64,000 nucleotides of DNA from Anaerolineae bacterium (lineage in GTDB: Bacteria > Chloroflexota > Anaerolineae > Aggregatilineales > Phototrophicaceae), in contig JADLAY010000007.1 of the NCBI GenBank assembly GCA_020849765.1, forward strand, positions 62,001 through 126,000. The letters are read 5' to 3'. Shown in pieces: positions 8,777-17,547 of the stretch. Position 1 is the first letter of the stretch; every line of letters starts with the position of its first letter. The notes beneath the pieces are model-generated. The model saw only the letters and a list, made by a program, of their open reading frames with translations, was not told the DNA's origin and searched no databases. The position numbers and the translations under genes were made by a program.

Positions 8777-9094
8777 GTGACAACATCTCCCACAACACCC
8801 GCCATCGATCTCCCGCTCGACTCCATCGCAACGTTCTGCGAGCGACATCACATCCGCAAAATGATGCTGTTCGGCAGCGTCCTGCGTGAGGATTTCCGCC
8901 CGGATAGCGACGTGGATGTGCTGGTGGAGTTCGAACCAGGAGCAGGCATCACCTATTTCGATCTGGTAGAGATGCAGCTTGAATTGCAGGACTTACTACA
9001 TCGCGATGTCGATCTTGGTACGGTCAACATGTTGAGTATCCATATTAAGGATCAAGTTCTGGCTTCAGCACAGGTTGTCTATGAACGCGGATGA
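8777..9094 (+). CDS. MNT-type nucleotidyltransferase antitoxin (MntA-like), module 1
   Basis: About 105 residues from GTG 8777, which has a strong GGAGG site 8 nt upstream. The polymerase-beta-type minimal nucleotidyltransferase motif is GSVLREDFRPDSDVDV (GSx10DxD), with a later DVDLG. In characterised MntA/HepT systems this protein AMPylates the HEPN toxin on its RX4HXY tyrosine and so silences it. The stop overlaps the start of the HEPN gene by 14 nt, the standard translationally coupled arrangement. Confidence 0.92.
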   Translation: MTTSPTTPAIDLPLDSIATFCERHHIRKMMLFGSVLREDFRPDSDVDVLVEFEPGAGITYFDLVEMQLELQDLLHRDVDLGTVNMLSIHIKDQVLASAQVVYERG

Positions 9095-9434
9095 CCGCCT
9101 ACGCCTGCAGCATATGTTGGAAGCGGCGCGTGAAGTTCAGACATTTACGCAAGGCCGTAAACGAGAGGATCTGGATACAAATAAACTCCTTGTACGAGGC
9201 TTGTCGATGTCCACCGGCATTATTGGCGAGGCAGCGTCTCATCGGGCACCAGAACGTCGTGATGCACATCCAGAGATCCCTTGGCGTCTGATCATCGGTA
9301 TGCGAAATGTTCTGATCCACGAGTATTTTCGGGTCGATCTTGATTTGCTTTGGGACACTTCGGTGAAGAGTATTCCGCCACTCGTGACACAACTTGAAGC
9401 AATCCTCGCTTCTATCCCGCCAGAGCCTAATTGA
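9081..9434 (+). CDS. HEPN-domain ribonuclease toxin (HepT-like), module 1
   Basis: A 117-residue all-helical protein starting at ATG 9081 inside the end of the MNT gene. It carries the HEPN catalytic motif RNVLIHEY (R-X4-H-X-Y) near residues 75-82; R and H form the RNase site and Y is the residue AMPylated by the partner. DUF86/HepT family. It probably cleaves RNA, so growth arrest is expected if free of the antitoxin. Closely similar to the module 3 toxin at 56899-57249. Confidence 0.9.
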   Translation: MNADDRLRLQHMLEAAREVQTFTQGRKREDLDTNKLLVRGLSMSTGIIGEAASHRAPERRDAHPEIPWRLIIGMRNVLIHEYFRVDLDLLWDTSVKSIPPLVTQLEAILASIPPEPN

Positions 9435-9468
9435 TCTCGTTGGGGTTCGTTTGCCACGCCGCAATCCG

Positions 9469-9975
9469 ATGATCCTCCCCGATCTGCTCGCGGCTGATCT
9501 GCACGTCGTCTTCTGCGGGACGGCGGCGAGCGACGTCTCCGCCCGCGCGGGCGCCTACTACGCCAACCCATCGAATCGCTTCTGGCCGACGCTGTATGCC
9601 ATCGGCCTGACGCCACGCTTGCTCGCGCCGGGTGAGTTTCGGACACTGCTCAACTATCGCATCGGGCTGACGGACGTTGCCAAACATGTGCATGGCGTCG
9701 ATCAACGCCTTCACCCCGGCGATTTCGATCCGATTGGATTGGAAGCCAAGATGCACGCGTTTCAGCCGGGCTTCATCGCCTTCACCAGCAAGAAGGCGGC
9801 CTCGGTCTATCTGCGGCGGGGGACAGCGCAGCTCGCTTATGGCTTGCAGGCGGATCGTATCGGGCGGACGCGGCTGTGGGTGCTGCCGTCGCCGAGCGGC
9901 GCGGCCCGCGGATCGTGGGACGTGCGTTGGTGGCACGCGCTGGCGGCAGCGTTGGAGGAGTCGTCAGGCCGGTAG
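9469..9975 (+). CDS. Mismatch-specific uracil/thymine-DNA glycosylase family (Mug-like)
   Basis: About 168 residues of the uracil-DNA glycosylase superfamily. The first motif is FCGTAASDVSA followed by GAYYANPSNRFWPTL, and the second motif is LPSPSGAARGSWD. Mug-type enzymes excise uracil or thymine from mismatches. The usual catalytic motif GINPG reads GTAAS here, so the canonical Asn is absent; this is typical of a subgroup whose activity may differ (e.g. deoxyinosine or very weak uracil excision). ATG 9469 gives the family-like N-terminus MILPDLLAADL. TTG 9451, with GGGG upstream, is a real alternative. Confidence 0.85.
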   Translation: MILPDLLAADLHVVFCGTAASDVSARAGAYYANPSNRFWPTLYAIGLTPRLLAPGEFRTLLNYRIGLTDVAKHVHGVDQRLHPGDFDPIGLEAKMHAFQPGFIAFTSKKAASVYLRRGTAQLAYGLQADRIGRTRLWVLPSPSGAARGSWDVRWWHALAAALEESSGR

Positions 9976-9985
9976 GCGGCTGTGC

Positions 9986-12900
9986 CTACGACGCTTTCGG
10001 GATGGTGATGGTGAAGGTCGTCCCAATGCCGAGTTCGCTCTCGCAGGTGACCGTGCCGCCGTGCGCCTCGATCGAGCGCTTGACGATCGCCAGCCCCAGC
10101 CCGGATCCCTCAATCGTGCCGACGTTGGCCGCGCGATGGAACGTCTCGAACAGATAGGGTTGATCTTCTTCCGGAATGCCGATCCCCTGGTCGCTGACCC
10201 GCAGGACGACCCGATCCGGTTCCGCCGTCAGTTGCAGGCGGATCGTTGAGTTTTCAGGCGAATACTTGATCGCGTTCGTGATCAGATTGGTGATGGCCTG
10301 GTAGAGCAGCTTCTCGTCGGCGATCATGATGACGGGTTCGCCAGGCGACTCGTAGAGCAGCGTGTGAGAGATATCCGGGTTGGACTGAAATTCCTCCATC
10401 AAGTCGCAGCAATAGCGATCCAGATCGAGCGGGGCGCGGTTGAGCGGGATCGCCCCGGCGTCGGCCCGGCTGATCGTCAGCACATCGTTGAGCAGATCGA
10501 CCATGCGCTCGACCTGCGAGCGGATCTTGATCAGGTGCCGTTCACGCTGGTCCGTATCCAGGCGCTCAGAATACTTCCGCAGGATGTCCGCGCTCGACCC
10601 GATGACCGAGAGCGGCGTGCGGATGTCGTGCGAAATCATCGAGACGAAGCGCGACTTGAGCGCGTTCAATTCGCGTTCCGCCTCCAGGGCTGCGCGCAGT
10701 TCACTTTCCATCCGTTTGCGGTCGCTGATGTCGCGGATGATGCAAACGACGCCGAGCAGACGCGCAATCTGGCTGACGACCGGCGACAGCGTCACGTCGG
10801 CGTCGAAAGCCACGCCGTCACGGCGCCGGACAGTGATTTCAAGCCGCTGTGACTCCAGCTTGTCCAGCACGGCCTTGAAGGCCTGCTCGATGACGGGGAC
10901 GTGCTCCTGGCTGACCAGCTTGGTCAGCGGCTGGAACAGGGCTTCTTCGCCTTCATAGCCGAAGACCTCAACAAACACGGGGTTGGCACGGTCGATGGTA
11001 CCGTTCGTTCGGCAGAAAATGATGACGTCGGTGCTGCTGTTGAGGATGGCTTCGACGCGCTCTTTCGTGCGGCTGAGTTGAGACGTGCGCTCGGCGACGC
11101 GGCGCTCCAGCTCTTCGTTGAGCGTGCGGATCGCTTCCTCGGATCGCTTGCGCTCGGTGATGTCGCGACCGATGCCGACCAACCCGATGACGGTGCCCCC
11201 CGCATCACGCAGCGGTACCTTGGTCGTCAGCATCCAGCGCGTGTTGCCATTCGGATCGACATTCGGCTCTTCCTTGTTGATCAACGGCTGGCCGGAATGA
11301 ATGATCTGCTCGTCGTCCGCGTGGAAGCGCTCGGCCAGTTCTTCCGGGTAGTAGTCGAAGTCGGTCTTGCCGACGACTTCGTCCAGCGAGTGTGCGCCCA
11401 TCACGTGGATATCCGCCTGATTCTTGACCAGGAAGCGGCCCTCGGTATCTTTGGCGTAGATAAAATCGGGCAGGATGTCGATCAGCGTGCGCAGCAGGTT
11501 GCGCTCCTGGGCCAACGCCTGCTGAGCATCTTTGTGTTGCTCACGCACGCGCAGCGCGGCGATGCCGTAAGCCAGATCGTTGGTCATCTCCTTCAGCAGG
11601 TCGACTTCCTGCTCGGCGAAGGCATCTGGCTCTGCCGCGTAGATATTCATCGCGCCGATGACCTGGCCGTCGATCAGCAGTGGCAGTGCAATGGCCGAAG
11701 CATAGCCGCGCTTGAGAGCATCCGCGCGCCAGGGCGCGAAGTCAGGATCGGTATGAATGTGGCGAACCGCCACCGGCTTACCCGAGCGAATGGCTCTGCC
11801 GGTGGGGCCACGCCCACGTTCGGCATCGGCCCACGTCACGCTAATGCTGTCGAGATACCCCTCTTCCAGCCCTGCATGCGCGATCGGTCGCACAGTCTTG
11901 GCCTCGTCATGTTCGACGTAACCGACCCAGACGAAGCGATATCCGCCCGCGCCGACGACCGCCTCGCACACTCGGCGCAGGAGATCCGTCTCAGTCTCAG
12001 CTCGTACCAGCGCCTGATTGCCATCGCTCAACGTCCTGAAGGCGCGGTTGGCGCGACGCAGTTCTTGCTCGGCTTTCCGGCGTTCGGTCACGTCGCGTCC
12101 GTACAGGTTGACATAGCCGTCATCCACGATCGGTGCCACCGTGAAGGCCCAGATATGGCCCGTTTGCCCTTCGAGATCGACTTCCTGACTTGAACCGGTG
12201 GAAAGTGCTTGTTTCACCAGGTCATGCAAGAAGGGCGGTACACTGGCGCCCACGTTTGCCTGCCACTCATCCAGGATAACCTGACTACCGGGATTGGCAT
12301 ACAGGATGACCCCATCCGCGCTCAGGCGCAGGACCGGGTTTGGATTCTGGGACGGGAATTTCGCCAGACTGTCGATTTCCGCCTCGCGCTGCTTGCGCTC
12401 GGTGATGTCGAGCGTGAGGACGAACAGACCTTCAGGCACCGGCTGAATCGAGAATTCGAACCACTTCCGCATGCCATCGGAATAGGTGAATTCCATATCC
12501 GTCTTTTCGGTCGTCCGGTCTTCCATGCAGCGATGGAGGACGTCGAACAACGACAAGGACTCCATGCCGGGATAGATCTCCATGAGCGACTTGCCGAGCA
12601 GAGCGCTCTTGGCTAGTCGGCTCTGTTCGATGGCGGCGGCATTGACGTAAATCAGGTGCCAGTCGAAGCCGACGATCTGGCAGCCTTCCAGCATGTTGTC
12701 GAACAGGAAGTGATAGCGCGCTTCGCTCTTGCGCAGGGCGTCTTCGGCGGCCCGCGCCTCGGTTTGATCGCGGAAATCGAGCACCACGCCGATGATGTCC
12801 CCGCTGCTATCGCGGATTGGCGCGCCGCTGTCCGCAATCGGGACTTCGTTGCCATCTCTGGCGATTAGCACCGTGTGATTGGCGAGACCGACGATCTGAC

Positions 12901-14170
12901 CCTCACGCATGACCTGGCGAACAGGGTTTTCGACGGTGCTGCGTGTCTCTTCGTTGACGATGTTGAAGATCTCTTCGAGCGGTTTTCCGCGCGCCTCACT
13001 CAGCGACCAACCGGTGAGCTCCTCCGCCACCGGGTTGAGCACCTCGACGCGGCCGTCCGCGTCGGTTGCGATAATGCCATCGCCGATGCTCATCAGCGTG
13101 ACCTGATGACGCAGTTCGGCTTCCTGGCGCGCCGTCTTGACCTGGAGCAGTCGCCGGAAGTAGCGCGTGCGCCTCCGCTGCCACAAGATCGTCGCGATGG
13201 CGCTCAGGCCCACCATCAAGCCCAGAACGAGCGCCCCAATCAGCGCGGCGCGTGTGCGCGAAGCGGCCAACACCTCCGCCGTATCGATCTTGGCGATCAA
13301 GAACCACGGGGTGTCCGGGATGGCTTGCAGCGCTGCAAGCACTTCGACACCGTCATAATCGGTGCCCATGACGACACCCTCCTGGCCCTCGATGGCCATG
13401 ACAGAGGGGACTTTGGTTTCGGTCAGTGGAATGTGCAGGCTGAACGCAGTGCCCGCTTGATGTCGCAAGTCATTCAGGTAGAGTGCGGTGTCTCCGTCAC
13501 GGCGAACGAGCACCGTCTCGGCACTGGATTCGAGCAGAGGCCACGACTGGATAAGCGGATAGAGATACTGTTCCGGGTCGACGCGCAGGACGATGACGCC
13601 GATAGGGGCGGCATCCGGCTCGGCACCGGCGAACAGCGGGGCGATCACGTCGAGTTGCACGGGCAATCTGGCGTCGCCCTGCTGCAAGTCGGTCATCGTC
13701 GGTTGGCCGTCGCTCAGGGCGGTGTGTATCGCCTGCAGGGTCGCTTCCGGCAGTGCGTTGACATCTTCGTTCAACTGCAACCGTATTCGGTCGTCAGCAT
13801 CGACGAGCAAGACGTCGGCGTACTGGTAGTGCTGCTGCAGCGACAGAAAGCGGACGAGCAGTCTTTCGGACAGCTCGTCCGACGGATCGTCGAGCCAATT
13901 GAGGACGTTTTCGGTAAAGAATGGGCTTTCGGTCAGGACGGCGGCATCGCCCAGGCGCTCGTTGCGCCAGGCGCTGATCTGCGCGACTTTGAGTTGGGCG
14001 ATGGCGCGGAGTTCGCCTTCGGCGTGCAGACGCAATTGCTGCTCCTGCGCGCTGAGGAACCAGTAGCCGCCGACGATCAGAATCAGCAGCGTGGAAGCGA
14101 AGGTCAAGATCAACCATCGTGGCGAAAGGCTTTCTCGCAACTGCTCGTCCGCCTTGGGGCGATCGCTCAT
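9986..14170 (-). CDS. Very large membrane sensor histidine kinase with five PAS domains and a GAF domain
   Basis: 1394 residues. Order: TM1 (~19-39), a ~270-residue extracytoplasmic Cache-like sensor, TM2 (~310-331), PAS1 (~355-470), PAS2 (~478-595), PAS3 (~600-700), GAF (~710-875), PAS4 (~885-1010), PAS5 (~1035-1150), HisKA with phospho-acceptor SHDIRTPLS (~1170) and HATPase with N-box NLITNAIKYS, G1 DQGIGIPE and G2 GSGLGLAI. No receiver domain is attached and no response regulator is adjacent, so it is an orphan kinase whose partner must lie elsewhere. It probably integrates an external ligand with redox or light/gas cues through its PAS domains, but no haem or flavin motif was identified. 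Start ATG 14170 has no strong ribosome site. Confidence 0.93.
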   Translation of the reverse strand: MSDRPKADEQLRESLSPRWLILTFASTLLILIVGGYWFLSAQEQQLRLHAEGELRAIAQLKVAQISAWRNERLGDAAVLTESPFFTENVLNWLDDPSDELSERLLVRFLSLQQHYQYADVLLVDADDRIRLQLNEDVNALPEATLQAIHTALSDGQPTMTDLQQGDARLPVQLDVIAPLFAGAEPDAAPIGVIVLRVDPEQYLYPLIQSWPLLESSAETVLVRRDGDTALYLNDLRHQAGTAFSLHIPLTETKVPSVMAIEGQEGVVMGTDYDGVEVLAALQAIPDTPWFLIAKIDTAEVLAASRTRAALIGALVLGLMVGLSAIATILWQRRRTRYFRRLLQVKTARQEAELRHQVTLMSIGDGIIATDADGRVEVLNPVAEELTGWSLSEARGKPLEEIFNIVNEETRSTVENPVRQVMREGQIVGLANHTVLIARDGNEVPIADSGAPIRDSSGDIIGVVLDFRDQTEARAAEDALRKSEARYHFLFDNMLEGCQIVGFDWHLIYVNAAAIEQSRLAKSALLGKSLMEIYPGMESLSLFDVLHRCMEDRTTEKTDMEFTYSDGMRKWFEFSIQPVPEGLFVLTLDITERKQREAEIDSLAKFPSQNPNPVLRLSADGVILYANPGSQVILDEWQANVGASVPPFLHDLVKQALSTGSSQEVDLEGQTGHIWAFTVAPIVDDGYVNLYGRDVTERRKAEQELRRANRAFRTLSDGNQALVRAETETDLLRRVCEAVVGAGGYRFVWVGYVEHDEAKTVRPIAHAGLEEGYLDSISVTWADAERGRGPTGRAIRSGKPVAVRHIHTDPDFAPWRADALKRGYASAIALPLLIDGQVIGAMNIYAAEPDAFAEQEVDLLKEMTNDLAYGIAALRVREQHKDAQQALAQERNLLRTLIDILPDFIYAKDTEGRFLVKNQADIHVMGAHSLDEVVGKTDFDYYPEELAERFHADDEQIIHSGQPLINKEEPNVDPNGNTRWMLTTKVPLRDAGGTVIGLVGIGRDITERKRSEEAIRTLNEELERRVAERTSQLSRTKERVEAILNSSTDVIIFCRTNGTIDRANPVFVEVFGYEGEEALFQPLTKLVSQEHVPVIEQAFKAVLDKLESQRLEITVRRRDGVAFDADVTLSPVVSQIARLLGVVCIIRDISDRKRMESELRAALEAERELNALKSRFVSMISHDIRTPLSVIGSSADILRKYSERLDTDQRERHLIKIRSQVERMVDLLNDVLTISRADAGAIPLNRAPLDLDRYCCDLMEEFQSNPDISHTLLYESPGEPVIMIADEKLLYQAITNLITNAIKYSPENSTIRLQLTAEPDRVVLRVSDQGIGIPEEDQPYLFETFHRAANVGTIEGSGLGLAIVKRSIEAHGGTVTCESELGIGTTFTITIPKAS

Positions 14171-14648
14171 GGCAGCCGCCGTTCATCTACTGAAGGTAGG
14201 CTGTCCCACACGTTCCTCTGCCGGTTGATCATGATGTCTGGTTGTTGATTTCCTGGGTGGCTCATCTCTATCCGATAAAAAGCAGACAACGTGCGTAAGG
14301 ATGTTCTAACTAATCTTGCCCTGTCACGGCCTAAGAAATGATATAGATAGCATTGATATTATTTTGTTTCATTTAATCTGCTGGCATAAAGACAGTCTGT
14401 CAGGTCACAAAGAGGATTTTCAAAGAAGACTTGTCTGCCACGCGTTATCGTCAGTTGGTGTAATCCTACACCGATTAAGCCCGAGTATAACAGGTGAGAT
14501 CCGCAATGATCCCGTCGACACAGGATCGAGCCGGACTATTCGATTCTTCCCCAGGAGTTCGCCAGCAATCTGACGCAAGATTGTGGTGAGCGTGGTATGC
14601 TCTGCCGCCTCGCATCAGCGAACGACTCAAATCTATGGAGGGGGAGAG
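14171..14648. other. Non-coding spacer, AT-rich, likely promoter region for the flanking divergent genes
   Basis: About 480 bp between the divergent histidine kinase and hydrolase genes. It is much more AT-rich than the coding DNA (14280-14400) and contains one short perfect inverted repeat, GGTGTA-atcc-TACACC at 14457-14472, which could be an operator. Reading frames here lack ribosome sites or family resemblance. No RNA gene is recognised. Confidence 0.5.
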
Positions 14649-15506
14649 ATGAACGCGGCAGCATCATATAAACGGTTGCTTCTGGTGGTGGCGTTGTGCG
14701 TCGCCATGCTGAGCCTGAGCGCAGGCGTATTCGCACAAGGAGATCCCGTCACATTAGGGCCGCTGCCCGAACCGAGCGAGAGCGGCATGGCACCGGTCAA
14801 CGACATCATGATGTACTACGCGATCTACGGCGAAGGCGAGCCGCTGATCCTGCTCCACGGTGGCCTGGGCAACGCCGATTACTTCGCCAACCAGATTCCG
14901 GCCTTCAGCGAGCAGTACAAAGTGATCGCGGTCGACAGCCGTGGGCACGGTCGCTCGACCGTCACCGATACGCCGATCGGCTACGCGCTAATGGCGTCCG
15001 ACGTGCTGGCGCTGATGGACTATCTCGAGATCGACTCGGCCTCCATCGTCGGCTGGAGCGACGGCGGCATCATCGGCCTCGACATCGCCATCAATCATCC
15101 GGAGCGGCTGCGCAAGCTGGTCGCCTACGGCGCCAACTATGTGCCGTCGGGCGTCAAGGCTGACGTTGGCGAGAATGCCACGTTCGGCGCCTATGTCGAG
15201 CGCGCGCTGGCCGATTACGCCGAACTTTCGCCCGCGCCGGAGAACGTGGATGCCTTCCTGGAGAACATCGGCAACATGTGGGCGACCGAGCCGAACTTCA
15301 CCAAGGAGCAGATGGAGGCCATCACGGTGCCGATCCTGTTCCTGGATGGCTGGGAAGAAGAGGCGATCTATCCCGCGCACGATTACGAGATGGCGGAGCT
15401 TGTCCCCGGCGCGGAACTGACGCTCATGCCAGACGTCGGCCACTTCGCCATGTTCCAGACGCCGGACATGTTCAACAGCATCGTGCTCGACTATCTGAGC
15501 CGCTAG
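14649..15506 (+). CDS. Exported alpha/beta-hydrolase
   Basis: 285 residues. ATG 14649 follows GGAGGGGGAGAG. A signal peptide (KRLLLVVALCVAMLSLSAGVFAQG) covers about residues 8-31. The oxyanion segment is LLHGG (LILLHGGLGNADYF), the nucleophile elbow is GWSDGG (Ser), the acid is probably the Asp in LFLDGW and the general base is the His in PDVGHFAMF. It is therefore a complete Ser-Asp-His hydrolase secreted across the membrane, similar to 3-oxoadipate-lactonase/haloperoxidase-like enzymes. Substrate unknown. Confidence 0.88.
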   Translation: MNAAASYKRLLLVVALCVAMLSLSAGVFAQGDPVTLGPLPEPSESGMAPVNDIMMYYAIYGEGEPLILLHGGLGNADYFANQIPAFSEQYKVIAVDSRGHGRSTVTDTPIGYALMASDVLALMDYLEIDSASIVGWSDGGIIGLDIAINHPERLRKLVAYGANYVPSGVKADVGENATFGAYVERALADYAELSPAPENVDAFLENIGNMWATEPNFTKEQMEAITVPILFLDGWEEEAIYPAHDYEMAELVPGAELTLMPDVGHFAMFQTPDMFNSIVLDYLSR

Positions 15507-15824
15507 CGGCTGGCGATTGGCTGTTAGCCGGATGGGAGAGGCTACCGACGGTTGACTTTCGGCTTTCAACTCCTAGAGTTGTCGCTATCCTCTTCCGGGC
15601 GGCTGTAGGGGCGCATCACGATGCGCTCGAATCATGATCTGCTTTGACCGTGATGGGGCGTGCCGCTGGGTGCGCCCTTTGTATGCGCGCCGCCGAGGAA
15701 AAAACCACTCGCTAAAGGCTGGCCCGATTTCGCGCTACACTATCTCAAAGCGTTTATTTTCAGGCGTCGGATTGGAGAGCCGCGCACTCGTGCAGCGACG
15801 ACGCCACCGGTTAGAGGTTTTATC
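15507..15824. repeat. Spacer with G/T-rich tract and one copy of the TAGGGGC palindrome
   Basis: The ~320-bp gap contains a GGCGATTGGCTGTTAGCCGG tract after the hydrolase stop, then CTGTAGGGGCGCATCACGATGCG at 15603-15628, which is almost identical to the palindrome units at 1003, 1161 and 1291. The remaining part up to the carbamate kinase start shows no gene. Confidence 0.7.
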
Positions 15825-16772
15825 ATGGTCGGAAATCTCGCCGTTATCGCCATTGGCGGTAACTCGCTCATCACAGATCCAAAGCGCCCGGAGATCGTCA
15901 ATCAGTGGGACGCGGTGCGCGCCACCTGCGAGCACGTCGCCCAACTGATCGCCGAGGGCTGGAGCGTCGTCCTGACGCATGGCAACGGCCCGCAGGTCGG
16001 CTACATCTTGCGCCGCACGGAGATCGCCGCCAAGGAGGGCATCCACAGTGTGCCGCTCGACCTGATCGTGGCGGATACGCAGGGCAGCATCGGCTACATG
16101 ATCCAGCAGGCGCTCGATAACGCGATCCGCTCACGTGGCATCAACCGCACGATCGTGACCGTCGTCACCCAGGTGCGCGTCGACGAGGATGACCCGGCCT
16201 TCCAGACGCCGACCAAGCCGATCGGTGGCTTCATGACCGAAGACGAGGCGCGCAGGTTCGAATCCCAGGGCTGGCAGGTGATGGAAGATGCCGGGCGCGG
16301 CTGGCGGCGCGTGGTCGCCTCGCCCAAACCGCAGGCGATCCAGGAGATCAACGCTATCCGTGCGCTGATTCTGGAGAACTACATCGTGATCACGGTCGGC
16401 GGCGGCGGCATCCCGGTCATCCGCAACGACGAGGGCGAGCTGCGCGGCATCTACGCCGTGATCGACAAGGATCGCGCCAGCAGCCTGCTCGCCCAGACCT
16501 TACGCGCGGATCTGTTCATCATCAGCACCGGCGTCGAGAAGGTCTATCTCAACTTCGGCAAGCCAGATCAACAGCCTGTCGATACGCTGACGCTGCGCCA
16601 GGCGCAGGCCTATATGCGCGATGGGCATTTCGGCGTCGGTAGTATGCTGCCCAAGGTCGAGGCGGCGGTCGAGTTCGTCAAGATGGGCGGCCCGCAGGCA
16701 CTGATCACTGACCCGGCCAATCTCGTGCGCGCGATCCGCGGCGAGACGGGCACGCGCATCGTGCCGGGATAG
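15825..16772 (+). CDS. arcC: Carbamate kinase
   Basis: 315 residues, usual length. Family motifs: NLAVIAIGGNSLI at the N-terminus, THGNGPQVG, GSIGYMIQQAL, GGGGIPVI and the nucleotide-site segment VIDKDRASSLLA. The enzyme interconverts ADP + carbamoyl phosphate and ATP + NH3 + CO2. ATG 15825 has AGAGG 8 nt upstream; upstream in-frame extension runs through spacer repeats and is rejected. It stands alone, but the only other carbamoyl-phosphate enzyme in the window is the knotted carbamoyltransferase at 3160-4143. Together they could form a substrate-level phosphorylation route. Confidence 0.93.
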   Translation: MVGNLAVIAIGGNSLITDPKRPEIVNQWDAVRATCEHVAQLIAEGWSVVLTHGNGPQVGYILRRTEIAAKEGIHSVPLDLIVADTQGSIGYMIQQALDNAIRSRGINRTIVTVVTQVRVDEDDPAFQTPTKPIGGFMTEDEARRFESQGWQVMEDAGRGWRRVVASPKPQAIQEINAIRALILENYIVITVGGGGIPVIRNDEGELRGIYAVIDKDRASSLLAQTLRADLFIISTGVEKVYLNFGKPDQQPVDTLTLRQAQAYMRDGHFGVGSMLPKVEAAVEFVKMGGPQALITDPANLVRAIRGETGTRIVPG

Positions 16773-16889
16773 AACGGCGGTTGGGTGTTGGCGGTTAGGC
16801 TTTTGGGGAGCGGCTATCGGCAGTCAGCTATCGGCTAATCTGCTAATCTGCTCATTCGCTCGCGGGCTATTGCCACGACATGCGTCACG

Positions 16890-17201
16890 TCACTCTTCAA
16901 CGTCGAGGATCTCGTAGTGCTCGACGCGCTCTTCGAGTTCGAGCAGGTAGCGTGCGTCTTCGGAATAGTAGCGCGCCTGGGTGTAGTCCTCACCGGCAAA
17001 GCGCTTGATAGCGTCGAGCGAGTCCCAGTGGGTGATGAGCAAGAAGTGCGCCTTGTCGCCCTCGATCCTGCGCAGCACCTGGACGCCCAGGTTGCCCTCG
17101 ACCGATCGGTAGTCGCTCAGCCCCGTGCGCTTGAGATAGTCGTAGTAGACGTCGGCATCTTCGGCTTTCGTCACGCCGTGCCACAGTCGAGCGATCATCA
17201 T
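16890..17201 (-). CDS. Antibiotic biosynthesis monooxygenase (ABM) fold protein
   Basis: A 103-residue protein matching the dimeric ferredoxin-like ABM fold: MIARLWHGVTKAEDADVYYDYL, followed by HFLLITHWDSLDAIKRFAGEDY and YYSEDARYLLELEERVEHYE. Such proteins include quinol monooxygenases, haem-degrading enzymes and many of unknown role. AAGGAG lies just upstream of two consecutive ATGs (17201 and 17198); the second has the better spacing. Function not assignable further. Spacing to the next gene upstream (XisI) is 43 bp on the same strand. Confidence 0.85.
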   Translation of the reverse strand: MMIARLWHGVTKAEDADVYYDYLKRTGLSDYRSVEGNLGVQVLRRIEGDKAHFLLITHWDSLDAIKRFAGEDYTQARYYSEDARYLLELEERVEHYEILDVEE

Positions 17202-17244
17202 AGACTCCTTGCGATGGCTTCACTTGACCGTGGAGATGTAAGGG

Positions 17245-17547
17245 TTACGCTGTCTCCGGGACGGATTCCCCTGCATACGCGAGGATGATCTGTTCTCGCG
17301 AGACGCCTGCCTGGATCAGCGCATCGACCAGCGGCTTGTCATTCTGATCGCGCTCAATCACGACCTTGTCGCCCACGATGCGCACGAAAAGGCTGATGTT
17401 CGCCACGTGCTTGCCCTGAACGCTGCCCACACCAGCGACGGTAAAGACGCTGCCGTCATCGCTTTGCGTCATGTAGGTGTAGCCATTTAGAGCTTCACCG
17501 GCGTATTCGGACGTGACCTGCTTCACGATGTCTTTCAAATTGACCAT
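17245..17547 (-). CDS. XisI family protein (fdxN element excision controlling factor type)
   Basis: A 100-residue protein matching the XisI family: IVKQVTSEYA...DDGSVFTVAGVG, HVANISLFVRIVGDKVVIERDQNDKPLVDALIQAGVSREQIILAYAGE. It overlaps the end of the XisH gene by 13 nt. In heterocystous cyanobacteria XisI acts with XisH and XisF in excision of the fdxN element, but most xisHI pairs in other bacteria have no linked recombinase, and this one does not either. Real function here unknown. Confidence 0.9.
   Translation of the reverse strand: MVNLKDIVKQVTSEYAGEALNGYTYMTQSDDGSVFTVAGVGSVQGKHVANISLFVRIVGDKVVIERDQNDKPLVDALIQAGVSREQIILAYAGESVPETA

Noticed and set aside
12875..14248. 457-codon plus-strand frame opposite the histidine kinase
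   Set aside because: Shadow of the kinase frame with low-complexity composition; the kinase motifs settle the coding strand.
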